From Bactrocera neohumeralis (taxonomy: Eukaryota; Arthropoda; Insecta; Diptera; Tephritidae): a stretch of 64,000 nucleotides of DNA. Below the pieces are notes generated by a model. That model saw only the letters and a list, made by a program, of their open reading frames with translations. It made no database searches and had not been told where the DNA came from. Location of the stretch: the NCBI RefSeq assembly GCF_024586455.1, contig NC_065922.1, forward strand, positions 24,858,089 to 24,922,088, written 5' to 3'. The position numbers and the translations under genes are program-made. Below, in pieces: positions 23,245 to 35,660 of the stretch (position 1 is the first letter of the stretch; each line of letters begins with the position of its first letter).

Positions 23245-25240
23245 TGACAACCCTGCTTATTTTAATTTTTTTAAGCATTCAAAACTTCCTTTGTAGCCGA
23301 CAAATTAGTCTTAGTTTCGTAAAGATTTATATATTTTTCAACCGTAATATTTTTTTTTAATAAACGTACTCTAGTATTTTTGCAAGTATGTATGTACTAA
23401 ATTTGGCTACAAGATTTTTAGTAAATTCCATTCATTTATTTTTAAATTTTTTATATATCAACCCCATTATTTACTGTTTTTTAATTAACAAATTCCACAT
23501 ATTTGATTTTGTACCCTCGCCAAATTAGTTTTTGTTAAGTCTAGATATTTGTTTCATTCAAAACCATCTTTATATATGGCAACCATATTTTTTTTCCATA
23601 AATATACTAGTATTTTTTGCTAGCATCTACTAAAAACTTTGAAGTACATTTTTTTAGTAAATTAAACCTTTCATCAAAGTTAAAATTTTTTATAGACAAT
23701 TTTCAAAATATCGCAATTTTTTTTAGCAGTCGGTATTTTTAGTCATGCAACAAACAGTAGATTTTTGTTTAGTTAATTTTTTTCTCAATCCATCGCATGT
23801 TCAATATATGTATACATATATGGCAACCCTACTTTTGTAATATTACTTTTCTAACATATAGTATAAATGTAGTAAAAATTTAAAAAAAATTAATTTTAAA
23901 TTTTTTATATGTGGCAACCTACTACAAAATTTTCAAGATGTCGTTTACGTTTTTTAAAAAAACGCACTCTAGTATTTTTTTTTGTAGCATCTACTAAAAA
24001 ATTTTTTGTAAATTAAACCTTTCATTTAATGATAAATTTCTTACATCTGGCAACCTTGCATAAAATGTTTATGATATCGTAATTTTATTGAGCCGTAGGT
24101 ATTTTAAAAAATACAACATACTATAGAACTTATATAACATATTTAATTTAGGATTAACTAAAATTATTAAATAATGGTAACCCTACATTTTTTAATTATC
24201 AGTGTTTTCGTGATAATTTCATAAGTAAACTTATAAAAAATGTAAGTATTTTAAGAATAAAGGTCTTAGAAAGCGCACACCTGCCATGTAGCAACAACCA
24301 CATTAAAATAAAGTGGCAACCCTAATTGAACTTGTACAATATGTAGAGTATGTTCTCAACAATTTCGCAGTTTATAAAAATTTCGTAATTCTGAGATATT
24401 AGCACATTTTCCTTACACAAAATTTCCATTAAGTGGCAACTCTATTAAAGACATATATGATGTATGTATTTACTTAACCGACATGCTTTATTCAATTATA
24501 ACTGTTTAGTTAGGCTTTACTTACAGTTGTGAAATATTATTAAAAGCTTCAAAAAGGTTGTTTCTGTAAAAATTGTAATATTTTACGAATGTTTAATCAA
24601 ATTTAAAGGGAGCTTCATTATATCTTTTATAAAACAAAAAATATTTATATCATTGTATAAAAACTTTGTCAAACTTTTTTCGTTCAAGTCTAAGCGATAT
24701 TTTTAATTTATATCGCGTTAATGCAAAAATTATTTTTTAACTAAGTGGCAACCTTAAGCAAAAATGTGCTATATATTTGATGCGATTGGAAAATAAGTTG
24801 CCTTTGAGTTTATCAAAAGAAAATTAATGTAATTTCCGGGGTAATTTATATTTAATCGAAATTTGGATTAAATGGCAACTCCATATAAAAAATAAAAAAT
24901 ATGCTATAAATTTAATGCGATTGTAAAAAAAGTTGCTTTTGAGAATCAGCAAAAAATGTGTGTCAATTCCGAAATTTAGTTATATGGCAACTCTATATAA
25001 ATATAAATATGTATATTTTGAAATATTTCTCTGTTTGCTCACGAAAACAAATAATTCATCTGAAAATTTAAATAGCTCAAAAAGTTTTTAATTTTTATAT
25101 TTCAAATATGTGGCAACCCTGTTTAAAAAATATACAGTTTCTCTAAAGCATAAATATGAAAATATTTAGCAAAAGTAAAGTGTTTCGTGCTATTAAAGTA
25201 ATTTATACAAATTTTTAACTGAAAAATGGCAACCCTAAAT
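23245..25240 (+). repeat. TGGCAAC array, about 120-bp step
   Basis: Eleven exact TGGCAAC motifs, usually TGGCAACCCT or TGGCAACTCT preceded by TAT or AAG, occur at about 23577, 23821, 23912, 24048, 24314, 24434, 24746, 24873, 24985, 25111 and 25227. One-base variants lie near 23248 and 24175. All are in the same orientation. Consecutive spacings cluster at 112-139 bp or twice that. The DNA between them is AT-rich with partly shared pieces (for example ACTCTAGTATTTTT at 23370, 23610 and 23970), so this is a very old tandem repeat whose core has been kept best. Confidence 0.75.
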
Positions 25241-26828
25241 ACAAACTTTTTTTTGAAATTCTGCTTTAATTGATATAAATTGCAATAAAATAGTAAAATA
25301 TGCACAAAATTCTCTAAAATTACTTTCTATATTTAAAAATTAAAAAAAATTGCTGACTCTACTCTTATTTCCGGTTGCAAGCAATCCCTTATTCAAAAAT
25401 ATATTTTTCCACATTATTTATTTATTTTAAATAATTACTCGCGTCAACTCTACAAGGCCAACAACACCATAATTCAATGCGATTTTTCTAAGCAATAATT
25501 TTAATAAATTATTTTCAAGCACTGCTTTCAATATCCATTATAACGGTTTATGAGCGACAATTGACAGCAGCTACACACACAAATGTTGCCAGCGGCAATG
25601 ATCACAAATAAATATAAATAAACTGTAAATATTAGAATAACGATGCACTTGAGGCGCATTTAGAGACGAGCGAACAAAAAATAATTAAATGTTTTCCGCC
25701 CGGAAGCATGCCACAAGTGGACGGACACTATGCAATTATAATAGAACAAACTTAAAAGAATAGAAAAAATTATAGTTTGAATATTTTGGTATGAGAAATT
25801 GAAATTGATAGCTTCCTGCTTTAGGCAACTGATTAGTATATTTATGTGAGTATAATTTCAAAGCAATTTCGGGGAGTGTGTTGCATGATCAGCCGAGCGC
25901 TGCCGGCGAGAGAAAGTCGCAAAGGAAATGTCAGTAATGATTGTAATCTGTGTTAGAGTCACAGCGGCAGAATGTATTAACGGCAAAGAAAGAAGTCGAA
26001 CAGAATCACAACAAATACAAAACAACAAACACACGCGCCCTAAAAACACACCCTGAAAAGTGCCGGTGAAGACAGCGAAGAGTAAAATACGAGCAAAGAA
26101 CACATAAACAACTGCAAAGAAATGCCAAATCGCAATTAAACCATCAGCAGCCGACAGCCGAGCTGAGTGGCTGAAGCTCATGTGACCCAGCAGCGAAATA
26201 AAGTTGAATTAAATCACAAAAGTGAAACGCAGCGGAGATGAGAGCGCGTCTGGCGGCACAAATAAATATTTGAAGGCGACACATGCACACACATACACAT
26301 AAAATACATGCACATACGTGTATTGGTGTATTTACTGGCGACAGTAATTGACTTCACAGTGTGTGGCATTTGCGCATGCGCAACACGCCCTAAAAGTGTT
26401 TGGCGAAAGCAAAAACGAATTCGCTCGCTCATGTGTGTGTGCTTGTGCGTGCAAAGTGGCAAGGCGCGCGGCGCAGAGCTGATTTGCAGCATTTTGCATG
26501 AAGAGCTGTACAAGTATTTGCAAAACGAAAACGAAACAGACACGAGCAGTAATATGCTGCAATTATCTGAAACGCCAGCAAAAGCAACAACAACAAGCAA
26601 TATTGAGTAGCAACAACAGCAAGTAATCAGCGATGAAGCATAGCTACAACAGCCGCACCTAGGTTCGCAAACTTCATATATGTATATGTGTGTGCGTGAG
26701 TATGTAAGTCCATGACAGATCAACAGGGAGCGCACAGTGTGACAAATTAATGAAATGAATAGGTAAAATTGTAGAGTAAGTACCAAAAAAATACTAATGG
26801 AAACGCATATATATACGCACTTATATAA
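25241..26828. other. Non-coding DNA with a GC-richer stretch
   Basis: The 25.86-26.70 kb part is richer in GC and in CA/CAA tracts. It leaves overlapping open frames on both strands (one of 208 codons on the minus strand, which is Cys/Ser/Tyr-rich from microsatellite translation). The composition suggests an untranslated exon or promoter region, but no core promoter or splice site pairs up convincingly. Confidence 0.35.
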
Positions 26829-27966
26829 CGGGTGATCCAAGTATAAGTACTTTCTTCAATAGCCCCTTTTTGTTCAGTATTCTTCGACATTTCATCATGC
26901 AAAGATTTACGCCTCAACAACTTTTACAAATCATTGAACTTCATTGCGAAAATTCGCGTTCTGTAAAGAATTTGTTTCGCTCAATTTATGGTCAACATAA
27001 TCGGCCTGCTAGCCGTATTATTCGCAACCTCATCACCCAACCTGAGACCCAGGATTCATTATTGGATAATATTCGACCGAAAAGACCACGTTCAGCACGC
27101 AGTGAAGAAAATATAGCAGCCGTAGCTGAGAGTATATACGAAGACCGTGGAAAGTCGATTCGGCGCCGTTCGCAGCAACTCGGACCGACATATGGAACGG
27201 CTGAGCGCATTTTACATCGAGATCTTAAATTGCAATGGTACAAAACACAGCTCGACCTTATCAAGCGTCATCCGACGTTTTCGAGCAAAATTGCCGCATT
27301 TGGGATGAAGAGCAACCTGAAGAGATTCTGCCATTTCATTCAGAGAAAACAACGGTTTAGTGTGATTTATGAGGCGGTGGAATCATCGATATTTCTTGAA
27401 AATGATGCTGATGAATGAAGAGAACATAACCACCAATAGCCACTATTATAGCGCCAATATAACCAACTATTTAATGCCTGAAATCGAAGCTCGTGATCTC
27501 GGCGATAATTTGGTTATAACAAGACGGCGCCACTTCTCACACATTGCATCAATCAATGGATTTATTGAGAGAACACTTCGGTGATCAGATAATATCACAT
27601 TTTAGGTCGGTCGATTGGCCACCAAGATGACGTGATATCACACCTTTAGACTTTTTCCTGTGGGGATATGTAAAATCTAAAGTCTATGCGGACAATCCCG
27701 TTTCGATTCAAGCCTTGAAGCAAAACATCAAGCGTGTCATTCGCCAGTTACCAGTCGAAATGCTCGAAAGAGTCATTGAAAATTGGACTCAACAGATGCA
27801 CCATCTGAGACGTAGCTGTGGCTAACATTTGAAAGAGATAATCCTCAAAAAATAAATGCCAAAGAATTTTCTTTTGAACTATAATAAACTACACATAAAG
27901 TTTAAAGTTTCTGTGTTTTCTTTAAAAAAACAACCATAATTGTATGAAAACTAATAGACCAGGGTA
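26829..27966 (+). mobile_element. Dead DD41D Tc1/mariner-type element
   Basis: The left end is ACGGGTGATCCAAGTATAAG. The right end is taken at the diverged AATAGACCAGGG before TA near 27966, which is inferred. The transposase starts at the ATG at 26897 with QRFTPQQLLQIIELHCENSR and runs through the two DNA-binding helix-turn-helix regions to about 27265 (RILHRDLKLQWYKTQL). A deletion then removes the first catalytic Asp segment, and the reading frame shifts at about 27270, 27410 and 27505. The second catalytic Asp is in QDGATSHT (27523-27525) and the third in DITPLDFFLWGYVKSKVYAD (27649-27651). The 126-base offset leaves 41 residues between them, the DD41D spacing of the rosa-like group first found in Ceratitis. 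Stops replace conserved residues, for example in WL*QDG and PPR*RDI. It is not functional. Confidence 0.85.
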
Positions 27967-29115
27967 AGTAATTTTAAAGCACAAAAAATCATAAAAATGT
28001 CAAATTTTTTGAAGACAAACAATTTCTGACGTCGAGACAGCAAGGAATTTTGCTTGAATTTTTAAAGGTTTATCTCAAGTTTTGGCAAAACTACGAGTCC
28101 TATAGAAAAAAGTCGTATGACAGAGTTGTAGGTAATAAAGAGGTTTACAACTTTTAAATTAAAACTTTTACGGCATTACTTCAAACTTTATGTAAAAAAA
28201 TCAAATAATCAGGTTTTTTGGCTTTTTAATTTTTATTTGGTACACAAATTTATTTTCCTTCACGAAATTTGGTTTAAAATTGCTTTATTTTATGCCAAAC
28301 ACGCAAAAATAAGAAGGAAGCTTTATATCGACTTAAAATTGAAAAAATTAAGCCCAATTTTCAATCAACTATTCTGACGTCAATATATTAAAATATTTTT
28401 CAAAATCAGTAGGCTCTACGTTTCTCGAGATCTCTACTTTCTTATGATAAGAAATATTTATATGTACATCAGTAAGAAAAATTATTATAAAAAATGCCAA
28501 AAAGAAAAACAAAACACTTAAAAACGATTAAAAACTATTTTTTTATTTTATCTACCCCTTATTTCGTAGTAGCAGTTATGAATTTCTTTGACTTATGGCA
28601 TTTTCAAAGGCTTCTGCAATGGTCTAAAATATTCTGTGAGCTTTACTAAAGTTTGAGCTGTTCAACAAAGGCACTTTCCAAAAGTCAATTAAATAATAAA
28701 TAATACGTATTATGATAGTGTATTGAAGAGATATTCCCAAAGCAGAGTAAATCTTCACATAGAGTTACTAAGACTAAAATCCAAACTAGGACATCTAAAG
28801 TTAAGGATACCTGAAACTATTAGATAATATAAAATGTAAATGGAAAATATTGGAAGTACCCAAATTGTCCTTAACTTTTTGAAACAACTGCAATCAACAA
28901 AGTCTCCGGAAGCATTTTTAGAATTCATGCACACTAATCTCAAGTCAAGTGTGAGATTTATATTACTAGAAATAGTAGGCAACTATGCTTAAGCTTCGGA
29001 TTGCTTTCGACTTAACTCAACTCGTCAAATATATGAGTCCAAGTGATTTATAAAAGATTACAGAAACAGTAGAAACTGCATAACTTCTCGCTCTTTCTGA
29101 CACATAAAAAATATA
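27967..29115. other. AT-rich non-coding DNA
   Basis: No exon or named repeat is recognised between the two transposons. Confidence 0.5.
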
Positions 29116-29661
29116 ATGGCTTGTCAAAAAAGTCTTGCGGTATTTTTATTGATTTTTTTTTTTTTTATTGAAATTGAAATGAATTTTTGACGACTCATGC
29201 CCAGATCTTGACCGATGCTACGGCTGCTACTATTCCGGTCTCTTTCGACCAATTCAGCGATTTTATCGCAATTTTCGACGACAGGCCTTCCGGAGCGTGG
29301 CGCATCTTCGACCACCTCTACACCAGAACGAAAACGTTGAAATCATCGTTGTGCGGTGGAAATGGAAACTGTATCGGGTCCATAAACTGCACAAATTTTA
29401 TTGGCGGCTTGAGATGCATTTTGCCTTTATCGTAGTAGTACTGTAAAATATGCCGTATTTTATCTTTATTTTGCTCCATGTTTGCGACGCTATAACTCAC
29501 GAACGACTTAAAAGAAAGAACAATCAATCAAACACACGTGTTAGCGCGTGAAATGAGCTTTCCAAAAAGGTATAGCATGACCCGATGCGACGAATAAAAC
29601 TAGAACTACGCGCTTTCAGCGCCAACTAGCGAAAATACCGCAAGACTTTTTTGACAACCTA
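29116..29661 (-). mobile_element. Internally deleted mariner with intact terminal inverted repeats
   Basis: Ends match almost perfectly: TTGTCAAAAAAGTCTTGCGG at 29121-29140 and its reverse complement at 29637-29656, extending through a further TATTTT. TA dinucleotides flank the element. The transposase reads on the minus strand from the ATG at 29479: MEQNKDKIRHILQYYYDKGK, a one-base deletion, then NASQAANKICAVYGPDTVSI, a stop replacing the Trp of QRWFQRF, then DAPRSGRPVVENCDKIAELV to about 29165. There the N-terminal third joins directly to the other terminal repeat and the whole catalytic domain is missing. At ~546 bp it is the shape of a MITE that a full-length relative could move. Right after the deletion point lies a 17-T run. 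Confidence 0.9.
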
Positions 29662-31839
29662 TTATGTAACTGTTTCTTTACATATTTTACAATGACTGAA
29701 AATTCACCTTACAATTTATAACAGTTTTAATTTTTGGGGTTTCTTGGGGAGTAAATAAACCCTTTCCTGAGTTAAGATGATCCTTGTGAAATGCTTCATA
29801 ATTCAAACAACAAGTTATTTTCACATTAGAAAAGTTCCTTTAAACATAGCGCTCGTTTAAGCAAAGATATAATTGTGTTCCTTACTTCTCCTAAATAATC
29901 TAGTAAGACAGTTAGTTCTTTTTGATTGCGTCATAATTAAATTACGTAGAATTCTTCAAAGAATCACCTGATGCCATAAGAAAAATCCCTACAGCTTCTT
30001 TAAATTAATTCGACTGAAATATAAAGTATTTTTGCACGATTTCTTGGAATTTTACAAATACATATGTGACGTTGAATACTCAAGCCAAATATAGAGCCAA
30101 CATTTACATACATTTCTTTGGAGTTTTTTCATTTTGGGATTAAAACAAATTGCGTTCAAATTAAATGAAAAAAGTGAAGCACAGGACTGCGGTGAAACAA
30201 GTAATCACAATACGAGTATACAGCCATACAAACTTGAATAACTGAATTCACATAAGCACACACACACACAAAAGTGTGCTATCTGCGGATTTTTCTTTTT
30301 CTTGCATCAATTACTCCGATGAGCAGCAGAAATGCCTGACACGACCGACCTGGCGCACCTACATCACCAAACAATCACACATGCGCTCCCATAAACATAC
30401 ATACACACACACACACATTTACATTTCAACATTTGATGCGAAATTCCCAGTGCGAGTGTGCATTCAAATTGGGTGTGCGTTATTGTTCAGCGAAATGTGG
30501 CAACTACAACGTCAACAAGAACAACAACAAGAACAGCAGCAAAAACAATGGCGAGCAACGACGTGAGCAATTGCGAGATCGATGACGGCGATGAAGATGG
30601 CGATTACGAGGATTTGTGCGATTTATGGCAACATTGAACTTGTTAGCTGTCCATTACGCATTTCTCGCACGCACACGCACACGCCCGCCCTGACAGACGG
30701 CACTCGCAGGCGGCCGTGAGTGTTTGGTGATGGGTGTTTTGCACTAACTCGATTTTGGAGTTAATTTATTTTCCACTTAATCAGATTGTTAGGAAAATTC
30801 TTTTAGGGAAAATAAATTAGTCATGCCTGACAATATGTTCGTAAATATTTTGGAAAATTTATTAGGCTAAATTAGGCGCTAGTTCACGCGTGATGGATGC
30901 CGAATAGGCGTGAAAAGATTTAATTATTGAACTATATTAATTTCAGAATGGAAAGTTTGTAAAGTATAAACCGTTTTGTACTGAAATATATAGAGGTCTG
31001 TAGAGGAGCTTAAGAAACTGCTGAAATTTAAGAGGTGGCAGCAGCTTCAAGCTTAAAATTTTTATTATATTTCTTGTTATTTAGGTTAGTTTTTTGATTT
31101 TGGAGCATTATATTGGCAAATATGCAACTGAACAGATTTGCCCTCTACAGTAACTTATCCCATTGAAGACGTATTCACGTAACCTGAAAGAACCAGAATT
31201 TATATACTCGTCAGTATAGCTCAACATTTTCTAGAGTATAATACTTTCACAGCATGTGTGCCATGATACCGACTCAAGAATAAAATTCAGTTGAGCACGA
31301 GTTCTGGCTGTCTGAACATGGCTTAATTTCAAGTACTGCTCACTACAAACGGTTAACCTCTCATATTTTTTCCTCAATATAGTTCATTAAAAATCCATAA
31401 TTTAGACTCAATAATACGTCAATATAAAACTTACTAAGTTCAAGGTCTCCAAACATGGATATATCTCAACATTTCTTCAAAAAGGAAAGTACAGAATCGA
31501 CATTAGGGTAGTTAGGAAAACAGAGAAGTCAGATTAGCCTGTACTGTTTCAGGATTATGATAGAAATACTCTTATACTGACATAACGGCAGTATTGGACA
31601 AGGTAGTATGCCCGTCCGTTGTGGTAACTACATCTCCTACATAATAGAACATTAGATCCTTACAAATCAACAAACATTTTTGAAGCAATCACTAATTTGT
31701 TAAAATAGCTACTGCTTGGAAGACAAATAACTTTCTAGGCGATCAAAATAATTTGAACTGGAACTTGAGGAACTGGAAGCATTACTCCATGGAAATTGTT
31801 GACAAACACAGGAAGAACTTGCAGAATATTTGAGAGTCG
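29662..31839. other. Non-coding DNA with a CA/CAA-rich island
   Basis: The 30.25-30.73 kb stretch has CA runs (about 30258-30270 and 30404-30417), a CAA/CAG-rich segment and a GTGAGT at about 30716-30721. It looks like the 5' part of a plus-strand gene, but this is not proven. The remainder holds nothing recognisable. Confidence 0.4.
30548..30637 (+). other. Short acidic ORF, 29 codons, coding status uncertain
   Basis: The ATG at 30548 sits in AACAATGG, a strong fly start context. The peptide begins MASNDVSNCEIDDGDEDGDY and continues EDLCDLWQH to a TGA at 30635. It is very acidic and unlike the microsatellite frames around it. It could be an upstream ORF of a transcript whose first exon ends at the GTGAGT near 30716, or chance. 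Confidence 0.2.
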
Positions 31840-32160
31840 GTCTAGCTATTTTAAAATATTCAAAAGCAACCGAATACAACTAAAAACAAAGAAGTTGGAA
31901 TGATAGGGTATTACAGCCAAGAGACATTGATAAACGATTTTGCATGTCAAAAATGCTGCATTTGATGATCTTGCAGTTGCACCGAAGCAGATCATCGGCC
32001 AGTGCTTGCAAAGCGCATGTGGAATACACTGCTTCAGCGCTAGAACGCAAGACACCAATGGAGATCCAACCCGATCCCATTCCGATGTGAGCGAGGCAAG
32101 GGGGACTCTTCTGGCTGCTTCAACGATTTTGCAGTTGCCAGCGTTTACGCTATGATCCGC
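31840..32160. other. GC-richer fragment, probable unrecognised transposon scrap
   Basis: About 300 bp with clearly higher GC than both flanks and overlapping open frames on both strands (up to 131 codons on the minus strand). No domain or motif is recognised. The sharp compositional edges suggest an inserted fragment. Confidence 0.3.
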
Positions 32161-32277
32161 ATTGTTGCTGAATGAAGTTATTGAAAATCGGTCCTCCCGT
32201 TGCAACAAAGCATTTTCCGAGTTCCTTTCATTATATGACAATATACAGACTTTGGACTTATTTCATCGCCACAAAGC

Positions 32278-32480
32278 ACAAACTTCGAAAATATTCGAAC
32301 ATCGAATTTTTCCAGACTTCGAAATTTTTCGAACATCTAGTTTAAGCAAAATTCGATATTTTTCAAACATCTATGTAAATTTTCAAAACATTGAACTTCT
32401 TCGAACTTCGAATTTTTCCAAATATCCAACATTGGAAATTTAAAAATCTAGAGTTTTTTGTAACTAAGATTTGTTTAACT
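32278..32480 (+). repeat. TTCGAAC/ATCGAA minisatellite, copy 1
   Basis: Short units such as TTCGAACATCGAATTTTTCC and ACTTCGAAATTTTTCGAACA repeat with many changes. The second half aligns with 36305-36430 beyond the simple motif: AAAATTCGATA, then TTTTCAAAAC, then a TTGGAAATTTAAAAATC end. The two loci are therefore copies of one repeat. Confidence 0.7.
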
Positions 32481-32639
32481 TCAAATTATTTTAACACCAC
32501 TTGTTTATGAATCATAATCCCAAGTATCACTGTGGGTGGTATACTACTACTGATGAGTAAGAACATTTTTCGGACACGCTTTAAGTGGTATTCTTGCTGA
32601 ATGAAGTTTTTGAAAATCACTATATCCCCTATAAAATTT

Positions 32640-32945
32640 ATATGTATTTATATAAATGATCAGCATGATTGCTGAATTGATCTAGCTACATATGTTCGCC
32701 TGTCTGCACAGATGCCTGTATAATCACGAACTTTTTGAGATATTCCCCGAAATTTCGCACATGTATTTCTCATTGCTCATTTTTCGAAACCTTTGATATC
32801 GGACCACTATAGCATATAACTGTCATACATACGAAATTACCGACCAAAATGTAGTTACTGTAAGGTATCCTTGGTTTTTGTATTTGTGAAGTGTATTACG
32901 TCTTCGGTGCAACCAAAGTTAACATTTTTTCTTGTTTATCATTAA
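32640..32945 (+). repeat. ACTATAGCATATAGCTG repeat, right-end copy
   Basis: This contains GATATCGGACCACTATAGCA at about 32795 and the typical right end, TATTTGTGAAGTGTATTACG followed by CTTCGGTGCAACCAAAGTTA, at 32880-32930. The upstream part has the ATAAATGATCAGCATG and CTGTCTGCACAGATG segments of the family's left half, with the extreme left end missing. Confidence 0.65.
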
Positions 32946-33276
32946 ACTGACTAGCAGTGTGCGGCCAAGCCCGGCTTAATTAGCATAAATTTAATTCTAA
33001 AAATATAGTTTTTAACATATTTAAAACTCCCTGCTGACGTCAAATATGCAAGAAGTCAGCTGCGGTCAGAACAAATTCAAAAATTTAGTTATTAATAAAG
33101 TTTATCATACCAAACCAAGTTGAAAATGAAATTCATTGAATGAGTCATAGCCAATAACACAAAGCAAAGTTGTACAAATAATAGTAAATTAACGCTTAGC
33201 AATCAATATTTTGATTATTCGCGAGAATACATATACAAATGTACATATATATGTACCTAGCAATGAAATTGTGAAT

Positions 33277-34349
33277 AACAAGTAAGGAAGGGCTAAGTTC
33301 GGGTGTCACCGAACATTTTATACTCTCGCACGATAAAGTGATAATCGAGATTTCATTATCAGTCATTTACATATTTTTCAAATACTGTATTTTTGTAAAG
33401 TTTTATTCCGCTATCATCATTGGTTCCTAATGTATGTACTCGTATTATACAGAAAAGGCATCAGATGGAATTCAAAATAGCGATATATTGGAAGAAGGCG
33501 TGGTTGTGAACCGATTTCACCCATATTTCGTACATGTCATCAGGGTGTTAAGAAAATATAATATACCGAATTTCATTGAAATCGGTCTAGTAGTTCCCGA
33601 GATATGGTTTTTGGTCCATAAGTGGGCGACGCCACACCCATTTTCAATTTTTAATAAAAGCCTGGGTGCAGCTTCCTTCTGCCATTTCTTCCGTAAAATT
33701 TAGTGTTTCTGACGTTTTTTGTTAGTCGGTTAACGCACCTTTAGTGATTTTCAACATAACTTTTGTATTGGAGGTGGGCGAGGTTATTATCCGATTTCTT
33801 CCATTTTTGAACTGTATATGGAAATACCTGAAGGAAACGACTCTATAGAATTTGGTTGACATAGCTATAGTAGTTTCCGAGATTTGTACAAAAAACTTAG
33901 TAGGGGGCGGGGCCACACCCACTTTTCCAAAAAAATTACGTCCAAATATGCCCCTCCCTAATGCGATCCTTTGTGCCAAATTTCACTTTAATATCTTTAT
34001 CTATGGCTTAGTTATGACACTTTATAGGTTTTCGGTTTCCGCCATTTTGTGGGCGTGGCAGTGGGCCGATTTTGCCCATCTTAGAACTTAACCTTCTTAT
34101 GGAGCCAAGAAATACGTGTACCAAGTTCATCATGATATCTCAATTTTTACTCAAGTTACAGCTTGCGCGGACGGACGGACGACGGACGGGACAGACAGAC
34201 ATCCGGATTTCAACTCTACTCGTCATCCTGATCACTTTGGTATATATAACCCTATATCTAACTTTTTTAGTTTTAGGACTTACAAACAACCGTTATGTGA
34301 ACAAAACTATAATACTCTCCTGAGCAACTTTGTTGCGAGAGTATAAAAA
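33277..34349 (+). mobile_element. Non-autonomous repeat with inverted ends, copy B
   Basis: The fuller of two copies. Near the left end is TTTTATACTCTCGCA (33317-33331), and at the right end the exact complement TGCGAGAGTATAAAA (34334-34348). Extra blocks relative to copy A lie at about 33610-33730 and 33990-34030. Both copies share the GGACGGACAGACATCCGGAT-like stretch and the ACAAACAACCGTTATGTGAA tail. No protein is encoded. Confidence 0.8.
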
Positions 34350-34799
34350 GTAGCCGGCTATAAATATTGGAAAGTACACTAACCACATAACTTTTGTCAA
34401 AACAGCGGTGGAAACAATACAAACTTAATTATTTTTAATTTTATCGCTCGCCATACATACATATATCAGCTTATAAAATTGAAATTGAAATGAAGGAAGG
34501 GAAATTTCCAGATTTGCATAACAAAACAGCAACGAAAAGATATTATATAAAATAAAGCCAAAAAGCAAAGCAACTTCAAACGAATTTTTACGGAAAATTT
34601 ATGCAGAACACGTACAAACGTATGCATGAAAATGGCAAGAAAGGCGCGCAAAACTACATTTACACAAAAATGCGAATAAACTTCGAAAGAACCGTATGTA
34701 TGCGAGTGTATGTAGGCAAGCAACAATATCCTCATTGGCAGCAAAAGTTTACAAAAGCACAAAGGTAATCATCATTACAAGCATTTTACCTTTCTTTTG
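34350..34799. other. Non-coding DNA
   Basis: AT-rich flank of the repeat; nothing recognised. Confidence 0.5.
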
Positions 34800-35660
34800 T
34801 TTTTGCTGTTGTTTTGTGCGCCAAATTGCGCGCACAAGAAGTTATTGGCCTGGCGGACGCGCGCACTCGCGCCGCTCGCCTTGCAAAAACGTCAAAGCGC
34901 AGTCGCGTTCGCGTCGGCAACAAATGTGAAGCGAAGGCAATTGAAATAATTTAATTTATTGAATAGCACATTTGTCGCTAACACAGACTTATTTATAAAT
35001 GCATGTGCTTAAAATAATATATAACAACGGCTAACAGCCGCCATATTGCAGCGACATGCGACATGCTTTTCGGTTTGTGTGTGGGTGTGTGTTTAAATTG
35101 TTTGTCGCCGCCATGCGCGCCAACACAAGAGTGTCGTGCAGGTGACAGCTCAGCAGCCGCATGTAAGCCGCTCGAATATGTCTGTGTGTGTGAGTGTTTG
35201 TGCAACACTAAATATATTTTCACGACTTGTTATTTGCATGTGTTTGTGTGTTGGTGTGTGTTTATGTCGGCGCGTTCTTTTTCGTTTGTGGCATTTGTAC
35301 GTGCAACTACTCAACAATTTCCAGTCACGTTCGCGTACTTATTGTTCCAGCAATTTGTCTTCGTTCGCCACACACACACGTACACCACCCAACACAGGGA
35401 CGGTCGGCCGACAATCAACCGCAAACCCCACTAAGTTGAGTTTAAACAAAACAATGCCAAATGGAAAAGAAGAAGGTGAAAGAAAGGCGACCGGATTCTG
35501 ACAAGCCGACAGCAAAACCAAAAGCGTTTAAGTAAGTCTTTCGAATGGCAAGCGAATGGCGAATCGAAAGAAACGCGCACGAAGCGACAATATATGAATC
35601 ACTGATAGACATTGCGCGGCGGCGGGGGCGTAGGTCATGTCGCAGTTCACCAGCTAGCGT
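34800..35660 (+). promoter_or_regulatory. CpG-richer island, possible promoter and untranslated exon
   Basis: This block is unusually rich in CpG and GCGC for the window (for example 34820-34925 and 35605-35640, with a GGCGGCGGGGGCG run). A consensus donor GTAAGT lies at 35532-35537. Short frames upstream of it end in stops, so if it is an exon it is untranslated. No TATA box and initiator pair was identified. A minus-strand reading is equally possible. Confidence 0.25.

Noticed and set aside
26214..26840. 208-codon minus-strand open frame.
   Set aside because: Rich in Cys, Tyr, Ser and Ile from CA/TATA tracts. The other strand is equally open; there is no domain and no start or splice support.
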